A program made the position numbers and the translations under genes. This document shows positions 22,105-32,871 of a DNA stretch of 64,000 nucleotides, piece by piece; position 1 is the stretch's first letter, and the number at the start of each line of letters is the position of its first letter. This DNA is from Persicaria tinctoria (lineage: Eukaryota > Streptophyta > Magnoliopsida > Caryophyllales > Polygonaceae), in the NCBI GenBank assembly GCA_037127255.1, contig JBANSL010000003.1, forward strand, positions 46,373,314 through 46,437,313, in the 5' to 3' direction. The notes under the pieces are model-generated. The model searched no databases, had not been told where the DNA came from, and saw nothing but the letters and a program-made list of their open reading frames with translations.

Positions 22105-23077
22105 GTGTTCATAGTCTCGCAATAATCAACTCATAGGCCAATTCTTTTTCTTTCTTTTTTCTTTTTTTTTTTAACTTAGTTTATCCCTAGGTGAATTTTA
22201 TCTTCCATAAAAGCCCAAGTTTTTTATTTCTTTTTCCTTGAGTAGAAATACATGAAAATCAAATGCATAAGAATGAGGGACTAAATAAGCACATAACATT
22301 ACATCTTCTCAAAACCAAAAACTATAACATCACACTTTAGCTTCATTCTCCTCAATCTCCAAAATAGATTCCATAACCCACTCAAAATCTCAATTCCCCC
22401 GGAATAAGGGTAAGGCTCATCATAGGCTAGGAACAATAATTTTGTGGAGCTATCCATAAAAAAGGATAAAGGCTCAAATTGGCTTCAAAGAAAGATATAA
22501 CATAAGGTAGACATGGATATTTATGTGGCTAAAAGGTTGCCTCTATTATTTGAACTTATCAAGCAATGAACATGTATATAATCGGCCTTCAAAATATATA
22601 ACCACGGCAATACTCAATGATAAATGCATAGGAAGAGTAAATCACCCAAGAAAGTAAAAGGAATAAAGATGTATCCCTTATAAGGCCAAAAATACCTCAT
22701 TGCGACAAATTTTGTTAACTTTCAAGCATACTCCCAAACTTAGATCATAGATGCTCAATTATATATGCTCAATCATATTTCACATAAAAACCAATTTCCA
22801 AGATAAGATCAAATCATTCCAGAATTCCATGAGATTTATAAGATCATGCCAGGATAAACTCAAATTAGATGGAAATCTTTGATAACAAAATATGCAAAAC
22901 AACCAAACAAGACTCACTTTTTTTTTCCATATTTTTCTACATTTTTCCAGTTTTTTTTTTTTCCATTTTTGACATTTTTTATAATATAAAAGAAATAACA
23001 TGAAGGAAATAATAAAGACTCAAAAACAGAAATTCAAACATGAACTAACCTAACTAATTCACTTCAATCTCCCCCCC
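20593..23077. other. Noncoding AT-rich DNA, probably family C leader and older repeats
   Basis: No convincing coding frame. 20593 to about 21250 is probably the 5' leader of family C (minus strand). 22140-22220 resembles the conserved A-element leader block (T-run, CCCTAG-TGAATTTTATC, CCAAGTTTT), so another related minus-strand element may end here. No LTR pair or PBS could be recognised. Confidence 0.4.
22041..22100. repeat. (CT)30 microsatellite
   Basis: Sixty bases of uninterrupted CT. It lies between two near-copies of ACTCATA(A/G)GCCAATTCT (about 22026 and 22130), suggesting a small duplication around the repeat. Confidence 0.97.
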
Positions 23078-23271
23078 GATGGCGAATCTCACACCTAAGG
23101 GTGCCCGATCGCATCGAATAGGTAGTCGAATTGGATCTGCGAAAGAACTCAAATCTCACGAATCCTCTTTTAGATCGATGAGATCTCAATCTACTTGAAT
23201 CTCACAAGCAAATCAATCTCTCAGTGCCACTTCTCACTGTCCTTAGTTTCTTCGAATCTCACGAAGAAGAT
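23078..23271. repeat. 194-bp direct repeat, copy 1
   Basis: Starts GATGGCGAATCTCAC and ends TCACGAAGAAGAT. A copy of the same length, roughly nine-tenths identical, is at 23652-23845. The 380-bp AT-rich spacer shows no gene. Origin unknown; could be LTR ends of an old element. Confidence 0.85.
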
Positions 23272-23651
23272 GAATGCTTCTCACGTCCGCTAGGGTTTCT
23301 CAAGAAACTTGTTTGAGGAAAATAATAATTGAGTGTGCTCTTTTCATTAATCATAAAGTACTTAAATAGCAACACATAAAAACCTAATAGCTTAAAAACC
23401 CTAATAGGCTTTTTTCTAACAAATTCCTAAAGCTCATCAATAATAAAATATTGTTCAATAAAAATTCAAATAATATAAAAACTAATACTTATTAAATATT
23501 AGACTTATTAAATAAAAGGATATGCTAAAATTAACTAAACATAAAAATATAATACAATCATGGATCATTAATCTCCGTCACTTCAAATCCTTGAATAAAT
23601 GCCAGTTGTCTCGTTGTGGGCCAATATGATATTTCCCGGATTGTATCACTT

Positions 23652-23845
23652 GATGGCGAATCTCACGCTTAAGGCTGCCCGATCGCTTCGAATAGGTAGT
23701 CGAATTGGATCTGCAAAAGAACTCGAACCTCACGAATCCTCCTTTAGATCAATGAGATCTCAATCTACTTGAATCTCACAAGCAAATCGATCTCTCAGCG
23801 CTGCTTCTCACGGTCCTTAGTTTCTTCGAATCTCACGAAGAAGAT
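23652..23845. repeat. 194-bp direct repeat, copy 2
   Basis: Same length as copy 1 with scattered substitutions. Its end is fused to the copia LTR fragment at 23846. Confidence 0.85.
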
Positions 23846-24075
23846 TTGAGAGCTAGCCGAGCTTCGGAACTCCAAAAATGACCTAGCTCTAATTTTGAGC
23901 TTGATTAGGGTTTTAGCTTCATTGAAGCTTTAGCTTAGTCATTTTAGCTGCATGGTAGCTACACCCAGCTTCGTATAAATGTCATGCACATTTTATATTT
24001 TATGAGTGACCTAGCTCCACCATGCTAGCTCCGTCATGCTAGCTTGTCCTTAATTGGGCTGGTTCTTATTGGGCC
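23846..24075 (+). repeat. Copia LTR fragment (middle part)
   Basis: Near-identical to about 49932-50155 inside the copia 3' LTR (GAGAGCTAGC...ATTGGGCC). The LTR start is missing on the left. On the right element A3 begins, and about 500 bp of the LTR are missing before it resumes at 28552. Confidence 0.85.
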
Positions 24076-24935
24076 TACAACTTTGCTGTTGAAGGTTTTT
24101 CCAGATTCGTCCTATAGCTTGGCCGAAATCCACATTCTTTGAGTTGCTGCTGGTTTTGACGGGATTTTGTTAAGTTTTGGAACATTATATTTATTTCCTA
24201 TTTAGTATTTCTTATACTTAAGTTATTTTAGGAAACTTTAAGGTTATTTTTATTATTTCCATTAGATGTTAGTTTTATCTTATTTTATCATCTAACTCGG
24301 CCCAACAGCCCTGCGTGGCCTATATATTCCGAGTTCTCCTATTGTAATTCAATAAGAACATGATGAATAGAATTTAGATCTCTCAAATTGTGTGAAACAC
24401 ATGGAGTGTCTTGTTGATCCAACTAGAGCTGTGCTCGTTGATCATCGAATTGGTTTGATCTAGCTTGGTTTGCTTTGCCGTTCATCAACTTCGCAAGACT
24501 TGGTGAATCTAGTATCCACAAGCCCCCTTCTGGTGCTTCAAGTTGTCCGCTTGATTGTGTCGGATTGTAGAGGCGGGTTGTGTAGGCATTGGTATTGGTT
24601 CCTACCCTCTGAGGAGGCCTGGGGTCTTTATCTTGTGCTACATAGATCGACTCAGTCCCTATCAGGTCGTGTCTTTCCATTCTTGTTCTTGAATTTCGAG
24701 TCTTGCATCTTTCTTTAAGAGTCTTTGCTGCGTTCTTTGCTTTCTTGATCAATCTTGAACCTTTCTTGATCATTCTTGATTGTTTCTTGCAGATCTTGAA
24801 TCGTCTCTTTGAGTCTTGTTAGAGTCGACATCAACAGCCCTTGGTTCTTGGTGTTTCTTGCGTTTCTTGAGTCATTCTTGTTTAGTTCTTGCTTGTTGTC
24901 GAAGATCGGACCATCTCACGGCTAACCCCGTATCA
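24076..24935 (+). repeat. A3 5' LTR, 5'-truncated
   Basis: Begins inside U3 (TACAACTTTGCTG) and ends CCCCGTATCA. It is followed by AAT and TGGCATCAGAAC (24939-24950), a PBS with two changes from the initiator-Met match. Confidence 0.85.
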
Positions 24936-26263
24936 AATTGGCATCAGAACTTTGGTTTCCGACATCAAGATTGAGTCTTTTTCTTTTCTTAAACACAAAA
25001 ACACAAAAACACAAAAATAGAGTCCTTTCTTTGTTTGGTTATTTACTTCTTGCATTCTTTTTGATTAATTTAGTAATCTTGAGTTTGTGATTGTTTGTGG
25101 TTGCATAGCCTAAACACAAAGCCTAGCCGAGACCGTGGAGTCGACCAAAGGTGCACACAATCCCATTGTGAACACCCATAGCCGACGGCAGAATCTGTCC
25201 ACATAGCCTTGCTTGGCCGAAATTTGTCCTCCACACAAAGCAAACCCTAGTTTGTTATCTTTTCTATCCTTTGTTCTATCTTTGGAACTTTTTATCTATC
25301 TTTTATCTATTTCCTTTATCTATTGCCTATTTAAATTCTGATTTTGGTGGATTTAATTAATTATATCTATCAAATATCTATTAAGGCATAAGATAGATCC
25401 TATTTCCTAAAGTAGCCATTCTATCTATATATTTGCATTAGGGCTGAACTTTTTATCTTTTCACCACAATTCTCAGAATTTTCGAGTCCTATATTATTAT
25501 TAGAGTTCTTTCTTGCATTAGTTTCATAAAAAAAAAAAAATCAGTTTCGAAATCAATTCTAAAACTTGGACCTAGGAGGATAAAATTCACTAGGGGTAAA
25601 AGTAAGTCAAAAAAAAAAAAAAGGGAAAGTGTTTGTTTGATCTAGTGCAAGAAAGCTCCCAAGGACAATTGGTGAACCCCTTCTTATCAGCCCTAGTCGA
25701 CATACCCAATCCCAAACACATACACCTCCACAAAATTGAAACCCTACCCTGCAACTACAACGTCCTAACTTAAAGGTTTTCAATCAAAAGAGGTAAATTT
25801 CCAAGCTTTCTTTTGTTTTCTTATTTTCTTTTGTGTCGAAGTGCTCTTTCTCTCCTTGATCGAGTACTGTTGTGTATTTGCTTTGATTGAGTCGAGTGAT
25901 CTCAGCCCTTGCCGAGTTCTCTCTTGTGTGTGTCGAGTGATCTCAGCCCTTGCCGAGTGATCTCTTTGAGTGTCGAACTGATTTCTTGCTTACCCATCTG
26001 TTTTGCTTGAATCAAGTGTTATAGCTGCTGCTGAGTACTCTTTCTCTCTTGACGAGTACTTATTGATTGTTGTTTCATTCATTCTCTTATTTGCATACTT
26101 GATTGCTTAGTTTTTGCTTGGTAGTTGATTTGCCCAAAGCGGATAGCCCTAGCAAGCGTGATATATCAATCAGAGAGGGAGTGTGAGCGAAACACAATTG
26201 TGAGCTGTTTATAAGTTTTACTAACCTTTAACTTAGTTCTTTGTTTCTTTGGTCTTTGTTATA
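24936..26263 (+). other. A3 leader
   Basis: Noncoding. Two A-runs flank the conserved CTTGGACCTAGGAGG block. GTAAGT is at 25602-25607. Degenerate TCGAGT units lie at about 25835-26060, and CTAAC followed by TTAG at 26236 stands 27 bases before the ATG. A spliced leader intron is possible. Confidence 0.6.
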
Positions 26264-27313
26264 ATGTCTACTAATCAGGGGAACAATGGTGGTAACAATG
26301 CCACTAACTCGAGTGCAACAGTGACGCCTGAGCAATTCAATACCTTGATGAACACCATGAAAGCCATGAACGAGATGTTGGTAAAGTTCAATAATGACAT
26401 GGCTAAGATAGATAAAAGCTTTACGACAATAGAGCTTCAGCATTTTGGCTCTAATACGGTGTTTGTACAAGGAGTCCCACCCAGAGATGAAGTGCCACCA
26501 ATGGAAAGGGAAGAATCTCATTCTATTCCCCTTAATAATGCTATTCAACATCATGTTTCTTCTAGCATAGATGCTTCTTTTATTGCTGAAAATGTAAATC
26601 ATGTGGATAATAATGATCAAGATCTTAATTTACTTGCCTATGATGATAATGTTTGCATTGAATATGAGCATGATGATTCTTTGATTGATTTAAATGTTCA
26701 ACCTATGTCTTGTGATGATAATCAAAGAGAAGATTTATGTCATAATAAATGCATAGAAGAAGACATAGTTTCTAATATGATCATTGATGATGAAACTCCT
26801 ACTATTGCTAGCATTGAGTTAATTGAAAATTCAGCCTTGAAAAAGGATGAAAACTTGCTAGCATTGGATGAAAACTTAGGGATCAATGACCAAGATAAAG
26901 TGCATATTAAGTTAGAACACCATGAAGATGACATGAAATATGAATTATGCACTAATAAAGTTTCTTTTCTTGATTTTGTAGATGAAGCTGAGACAATAAC
27001 CATCGAGGAGTGGTCAATCTCTACACCAATCGTTCTTGAGATGGATTTCCATGGACATGTGGTATTCGATCCAGGAGCTCGTGTGGATGCCTTTGCGGAA
27101 TCAAATGCGACCTTGGATTCGAGGACGAATCCTTTTCAAGAAAGGGAGATTGATGCGGGACCATCCAAGCCATCATCAAAGACACCTCCGGACACACCTA
27201 TGATTCGAGATTATGAGGATGATGTCCTTCTCAAGAGGAAGAAGAAGGCTCCACCATGGGAAGAAGTCCCAAGGTGCAAGCTTGGATTAAATGACGTTTT
27301 GGTTCGTTCATAG
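26264..27313 (+). CDS. A3 mini-ORF: Gag N-terminus fused to pseudo-protease
   Basis: Start at 26264 (MSTNQGNNGG), matching A6 Gag; an upstream in-frame ATG at 26249 is not conserved. Residues 1-35 are nearly those of the A6 Gag ([14 protein letters not shown]). The Gag core and zinc knuckle are deleted. The pseudo-protease has PCDDNQ-type, MIIDDET (about 172) and VHIKLEHHEDD, the last closely matching [11 protein letters not shown] of the A6 protease. DSRTNPFQE is followed by the purine tract and an LTR-encoded tail. The frame is intact. Because its N-terminus is closest to A6, this copy may be the best link between the autonomous and mini forms. Confidence 0.77.
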   Translation: MSTNQGNNGGNNATNSSATVTPEQFNTLMNTMKAMNEMLVKFNNDMAKIDKSFTTIELQHFGSNTVFVQGVPPRDEVPPMEREESHSIPLNNAIQHHVSSSIDASFIAENVNHVDNNDQDLNLLAYDDNVCIEYEHDDSLIDLNVQPMSCDDNQREDLCHNKCIEEDIVSNMIIDDETPTIASIELIENSALKKDENLLALDENLGINDQDKVHIKLEHHEDDMKYELCTNKVSFLDFVDEAETITIEEWSISTPIVLEMDFHGHVVFDPGARVDAFAESNATLDSRTNPFQEREIDAGPSKPSSKTPPDTPMIRDYEDDVLLKRKKKAPPWEEVPRCKLGLNDVLVRS

Positions 27314-28551
27314 TCATTTGACAGCTTTTCGACGTCTCTGTAAAATGGGTCGTACGGATTCAACATTGATCGGATTGAGGCGTGCCATACCTTGTTGGAA
27401 CGAGGACGAAGAGATCTACAACTTTGTTGTTGAAGGTTTTTCCAGATTCGTCCTATAGCTTGGCCGAAATCCACATTCTTTGAGCTGCTGCTGGTTTTGA
27501 CGGGATTTTGTTAAGTTTTGGAACATTATATTTATTTCCTATTTAGTATTTCTTATACTTAAGTTATTTTAGGAAACTTTAAGGTTATTTTCATTATTTC
27601 CATTAGATGTTAGTTTTATCTTATTTTATCATCTAACTCGGTACCTTGTTGGAACGAGGACGAAGAGATCTACAACTTTGCTCTTGAAGGTTTTTCCAGA
27701 TTCGTCCTATAGCTTGGCCGAAATCCACATTCTTTGAGCTGCTGCTGGTTTTGACGGGATTTTGTTAAGTTTTGGAACATTATATTTATTTCCTATTTAG
27801 TATTTCTTATACTTAAGTTATTTTAGGAAACTTTAAGGTTATTTTTATTATTTCCATTAGATGTTAGTTTTATCTTATTTTATCATCTAACTCGGCCCAA
27901 CAGCCCTGCGTGGCCTATATATTCCGAGTTCTCCTATTGTAATTCAATAAGAACATGATGAATAGAATTTAGATCTCTCAAATTGTGTGAAACACATGGA
28001 GTGTCTTGTTGATCCAACTAGAGCTGTGCTCGTTGATCATTGAATTGGTTTGATCTAGCTTGGTTTCCTTTGCCGTTCATCAACTTCGCAAGACTTGGTG
28101 AATCTAGTATCCACAAGCCCCCTTCTGGTGCTTCAAGTTGTCCGCTTGATTGTGTCGGATTGTAGAGGCGGGTTGTGTAGGCATTGGTATTGGTTCCTAC
28201 CCTCTGAGGAGGCCTGGGGTCTTTATCTTGTGCTACATAGATCGACTCAGTCCCTATCAGGTCGTGTCTTTCCATTCTTGTTCTTGAATTTCGAGTCTTG
28301 CATCTTTCTTTAAGAGTCTTGCATCTTTCTTTAAGAGTCTTTGCTGCGTTCTTTGCTTTCTTGATCAATCTTGAACCTTTCTTGATCATTCTTGATTGTT
28401 TCTTGCAGATCTTGAATCGTCTCTTTGAGTCTTGTTAGAGTCGACATCAACAGCCCTTGGTTCTTGGTGTTTCTTGCGTTTCTTGAGTCATTCTTGTTTA
28501 GTTCTTGCTTGTTGTCGAAGATCGGACCATCTCACGGCTAACCCCGTATCA
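27151..28551 (+). repeat. A3 3' LTR with internal tandem duplication
   Basis: Runs TGATGCGGGACC to CCCCGTATCA but is 1401 bp because of a 254-bp tandem duplication in U3. The R-U5 part has a 21-bp duplication (GCATCTTTCTTTAAGAGTCTT twice, about 28300-28341). Confidence 0.9.
27388..27895 (+). repeat. 254-bp tandem duplication within A3 3' LTR
   Basis: Two copies (27388-27641 and 27642-27895), each from TACCTTGTTGGAACG to ATCTAACTCGG. They differ by few bases (for example TTTGTTG against TTTGCTC). Confidence 0.9.
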
Positions 28552-28668
28552 CTACCCATGAGATTACCCTTTTTGGGTCTACTCAAATTGTCTTGATTAT
28601 CCGAAAGGATCTACAAGAACCGAATTTACCTTCAACCTACTAAAACAACATTACTTTTAAACCTAACA
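28552..28668 (+). repeat. Copia LTR 3' end
   Basis: Matches 50646-50762 (end of the copia 3' LTR) with one visible difference. It ends CCTAACA at 28668. No copia PBS follows; antisense A DNA begins at 28669. Confidence 0.85.
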
Positions 28669-29329
28669 CCAAGTCTAGCGAAGTTGATGAACGGCAAAGC
28701 AAACCAAGCTGAGATAGATACCAATTCGTGATCAACGAGCACAGCTCTAGTTGGATCAACATCACTCAATGTGTTTCACACAAGTTTGAGAGAACTAATT
28801 CTATTCATTGAAAGCTAAATGTTTACAATGTATGAAATCGAAATATATAAGCTATGCTAAGGCCTGATGGGCCGAGTTTAATGATAGAAAGATAATATCT
28901 AACATCTAATTAAAACACCTAAAATCATAAGTAAATAAGATCTCTAGAAACAACACTTAAAATAGCCCAATTTTGGCCCAATAGAAACACTAGGCGAAAT
29001 GGGGTTCCAACACTTAGTAAAATCCCGTCAAAACAGTGACAGCTTGCAAAGATGTGCATTTTCGGCCAATTTTGAGGTTGAATCTGGAAAAACCTTCAAC
29101 AGAAAAGTTGTAGATCTCTTCGTCCTCGTTCCAAAAAGATATGACACGCCTCAATCCGATAAATATTGAATCCGTACGACCCATTTTACAGAGACGTCGA
29201 AAAGCTGTCAAATGACTATGAACGAGCTAAACGTCAAGCTCCCACCTTTGGACCTTTTCCCATGGTGGAGCCTTCTTCTTCCTTTTTAGAAAGACATCAT
29301 CCGAAGGTGTCTGGGATGGTCCCGCATCA
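28669..29329 (-). repeat. A4 LTR, U3-side part
   Basis: Begins at CCAAGTCTAGCGAAG, directly after the copia LTR end, and ends CCCGCATCA. The same junction and LTR part recur at 50763-51417. Confidence 0.85.
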
Positions 29330-31069
29330 ATCTCCCTTTCTTGAAAAGGATTCGTCCTCGAATCCAAGGTCATATATGATTCCGCACATGCAGCCACACG
29401 AGCTCCTGGATCGAACACCATATGCCCATGGAAATCCATCTCAAGAACGATTGGTGTAGAGATTGAACACTCCTCGATGATTATTGTCTCAGCTTCATCT
29501 ACAAAATCAAGAAAATAAACTTTATTAGTGCATAATTCATATTTCATGTCATCTTCATGATGTTCTAACTTAATATGCACTTGAGCTTGGTCATTAATCC
29601 CTAAGTTTCCATCCAAAACTAGCAAGTTTTCATCCTTTTCTAAGGCTGAATTTTCAATTAACTCAATGCTAGCAATAGTAGAAGAAGTATCATCATCAAT
29701 GATCATATTAGAAACTATGCCTTCTTTTAAGCATGTAGTTTGACACAAATCTTTGCTTTGATTATCAGCACAGGGTATAGGTTGAACATTTAAATCAATC
29801 AAAGAATCAACATGCTCATGTTCAAGGCAATCATCGTTAGAAGAAAGTAAACTAATATCTTGATCATTATGAACATGCTCATCATGTTTATCACTAGAAT
29901 TTTCAGATTCATTATCGCCTAGGTGATTAATCATGAGAGTTTTCTTATTAGGGCAATCCTTCATAATATGTCCTCTACCTTGGCATATAAAGCAAGGAAT
30001 GTAAATAGGTTCAAGAGTAGAAGAGTTAGGATTACTCCCTTTAGGGCCAGTAGATACCGTAGACGATTCATGTCCATTCCAAGACGCTTCACCATTGTCG
30101 ATGGGCTGTTGGGGTGTTCGGCCTTCACTACCCCCATGGGGTTGGTTTGCTTTCTCCCTTGAGCCGCCATCAAACCTCCTTTGGGGCTGCTGCACATGGC
30201 CTTGGTGCCACCTTTGGGGTTGCCCACTCGACATTCTACCACCTTGGCCCCTGTATCTAGCATTCCTTTCCACTTTCATAGCTAAATGTAAAATTTCAGT
30301 AGGCGTAGAATATGGAAAGTAATCAATTTCACGAGCTAAGGCGGGGTGCAATATTCTAAGAAACCTAGCATTTGTATCTTCATAGGACTCAACTACATTA
30401 GCTCTAGCCATGGTTTCTTGCATTGCATAAAAGGTGTCCTCAACAGTTTTGCTACCTTGCTTAAGATTTTCTAATCGTTGTCTAAGCTCGCTAGCATAAT
30501 GTGGAGGAGCAAACCTACTTCTCATAAGTGCTTTTAATTGAATCCAAGAAGCAATAGGTGCATCAAGGAATCTTCTTCTTTCTTTAACTAGATTATCCCA
30601 CCAAATTAAAACGAAACTTTGAAATTCTAGGGAAGCTAGTTGCACCTTTTTATGTTCAGAGAAGTTATGACAAATCCATATTCGATCCATTTTAATTTCC
30701 CAATCAATGTAAGCATCTGGATCGTTGGTACCATAAAATTGAGGGATCTTTACCTTTACCATACCTATGCCATCTTGCGCAGGCTCTCTAGGTGCTCGAT
30801 AGTGGTATTGACCTCCTCTCTCATTTCGTCTAGGACGTTGCTCCCAATGATCATCCTCTTGGAAGTAGTCGTCGTCCTCTGAGAAGTAGTACTCATCTTG
30901 TTGCCATCGTCCTTTCCCTCGTCCCTGCATATTAGCAAACGCATTATTCCTACCATGTCTCTCCCTTTGTGGAGAGATGTTCTTATCAAATAAAGATTTA
31001 GCTAAATGAGGATTATGATTAGGATTATGTACTTCCCTTTCATCATGAGGCGCTTCAGTACGCCGGGGA
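29227..31069 (-). CDS. A4 gag-only frame: Gag, zinc knuckle, pseudo-protease (5' end lost)
   Basis: About 614 codons, open to the break at 31069. Order: arginine/glycine-rich N-terminal part (MQGRGKGRW), Gag core ([33 protein letters not shown]), proline/glutamine-rich basic segment, CCHC knuckle (CFICQGRGHIMKDC), acidic linker, then the pseudo-protease (MIIDDDTS in place of DGGS) and DSRTNPFQE. The final codons are in the LTR. The frame seems to extend to 31179 only because it runs antisense through copia gag. Gag should self-assemble; no pol follows. It is highly similar to A5 and A10. Confidence 0.8.
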
Positions 31070-31809
31070 ATGGCAAGAACGAAGGAATTACCGATGGCAG
31101 AGATAGCATCCAAATTCGCGAAACTTGAGAAGTTTGAAGGGCAAGACTTTCGTCGGTGGCAAAAGAAGATGCATTTCATGCTTACTTCATTTAAGGTGGC
31201 GTACGTGCTCTCAACGCCATGTCCCGAAGAGCCACCTCCGATTCCGGAAAAAGTCGACGGAGAGACCGAGGCTCAAATCGCCGAAAGGGAGGCTATAATC
31301 CTTCAACATAGGCGTGTTGGGAAGTGGGAGAATGACAACTACATTTGTCGTGGGCACATCCTCAATGGCATGGCCGACTCCCTATTTGATGTGTATCAAA
31401 ATCATGAGACATCTCGGATTTTGTGGGAAGCACTCGAAGCCAAGTACTTGGCGGAAGATGCCTCTTCAAAGAAGTTTCTCGTGTCTAACTTCAACAATTA
31501 CAAGATGGTTGAAAATAGACCGGTAATGGAGCAATACCACGAATTGCTCCGAGTATTGGGTCAACTAACCCAACATGGGATCACCTTGGATGAGAACTTC
31601 GCCGTTTCATCCATAATCGATAAGTTACCTCACTCGTGGAAGGAGGCGAAACATCTCTTGAAGCATTCGAAGGAGGACATGGACCTTGTCCAATTGGGTT
31701 CCCATCTACGTATAGAGGAGGAATTCAAGGCGAATGACAAGGGAAAGAAAGGCGAAGACAAATCATCTCACTCAATAAACACAATGGAGGCGGGCAACAA
31801 CAAACGCAC
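31070..31809 (+). CDS. Ty1/copia Gag, N-terminal part
   Basis: Starts at an ATG at the A4 junction. Copia Gag features: IASKFAKLEKFEGQDFRRW near the start, VLSTPCPE, LFDVYQNHETSRILWEALEAKY, and SIIDKLPHSWKEAKHLL further on. The frame is interrupted after NNKR by element A5 and continues at 45489 with VGVKGYKR. CGCAC (31805-31809) is repeated at 45484-45488. The natural copia leader and PBS upstream are missing, replaced by A4. Confidence 0.87.
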
Positions 31810-32871
31810 TGATGCGGGACCATCCAAGACACCATCCAAGACACATTCGGACACACCTATGATGCGAGCTCGTGCAATTGAAGTCATCCTCAAGAGGAAG
31901 AAGAAGGCTCCACCATGGGAGAAGGTCCAAAGGTGCAAGCTTGGATTAATCACGTTTTAGACTCTCGTTCAGAAGTTTGACAGCTTTTCGACGTCTCTGT
32001 AAAATGGGTCGTACGGCTTCAATATTAATCGGATTGAGGCGTGCTATATTTTGTTGGAACGAGGACGAAGAGATCTACAACTTTGCTGTTGAAGGTTTTT
32101 CCAAATTCGTCCTATAGCTTGGCCGAAATCCACATTCTTTGAGCTGCTGCTGATTTTGACGGGATTTTGTTAAGTTTTGGAACATTATATTTATTTCCTA
32201 TTTAGTATTTCTTATACTTAAGTTATTTTAGGAAACTTTAAGGTTATTTTTATTATTTCCATTAGATGTTAGTTTTATCTTATTCTATCATCTAACTCGG
32301 CCCAACAGCCCTGCGTGGCCTATATATTCCGAGTTCTCCTATTGTAATTCAAGAAGAACATTATGAATAGAATTTAGATCTCTCAAATTGTGTGAAACAC
32401 ATGGAGTGTCTTGTTGATCCAACTAGAGGTGTGCTCGTTGATCATCGATTGGTATCTATCTAGCTTGGTTTGCTTTGTGTTCGTCAACTTCGCAAGACTT
32501 GGTGATCCTAGTATTCACAAGCCCCCTTCTGGTGCTTCAAGTTGTCCGCTTGATTGTGTCGGATTGTAGAGGCGGGTTGTGTAGGCATTGGTATTGGTTC
32601 CTACCCTCTGAGGAGGCCTGGGGTCTTTATCTTGTTCTATATAGATCGACTCAGTCCTTATCGGTCGTGTCTTTTCATTCTTTGTTGCAATTGCATAGTC
32701 TTGTCGAGTCTTTGTTCTTTCTTGATCGATCTTGAACTGATCTTGGTCGAATCTTGGAAATCTTGCATTGTTCTTGCTGCGTTCTTTGAGTCTTTATTCA
32801 TTCTTGCTTCCGTTCTTGAGTTTCTTGCTTGTTGTCGAAGATCGGACCATCTCACGGCTAACCCCGTATCA
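31810..32871 (+). repeat. A5 5' LTR
   Basis: TGATGCGGGACC to CCCCGTATCA, followed by AAT and a consensus PBS TGGTATCAGAGC (32875-32886). Confidence 0.94.

Larger units (their letters stand above)
24076..28551 (+). mobile_element. Element A3: non-autonomous mini element with truncated 5' LTR
   Basis: 5' LTR lacking its first part (24076-24935), PBS, leader, mini-ORF, purine tract and 3' LTR (27151-28551). It lies within copia LTR sequence, but no TSD is seen because the left end and part of the target are deleted. Confidence 0.87.
28669..31069 (-). mobile_element. Element A4: antisense gag-only fragment
   Basis: U3-side part of a reverse LTR (28669-29329), purine tract, and a long Gag plus pseudo-protease frame cut at 31069, where copia gag starts. 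The 5' LTR, leader and first Gag codons are missing. It separates the copia LTR from copia gag. Confidence 0.82.

Noticed and set aside
22780..23001. 73-codon minus-strand frame
   Set aside because: Lys/Phe-rich translation of T- and A-runs; no support.
29923..30322. Plus-strand frames opposite the Gag zinc-knuckle region (also near 55675 and 59679)
   Set aside because: Shadows of the Gag frame, with no independent features.
31070..31179. N-terminal extension of the A4 Gag frame
   Set aside because: It is the antisense of copia gag; similarity to A5 Gag stops at 31069.
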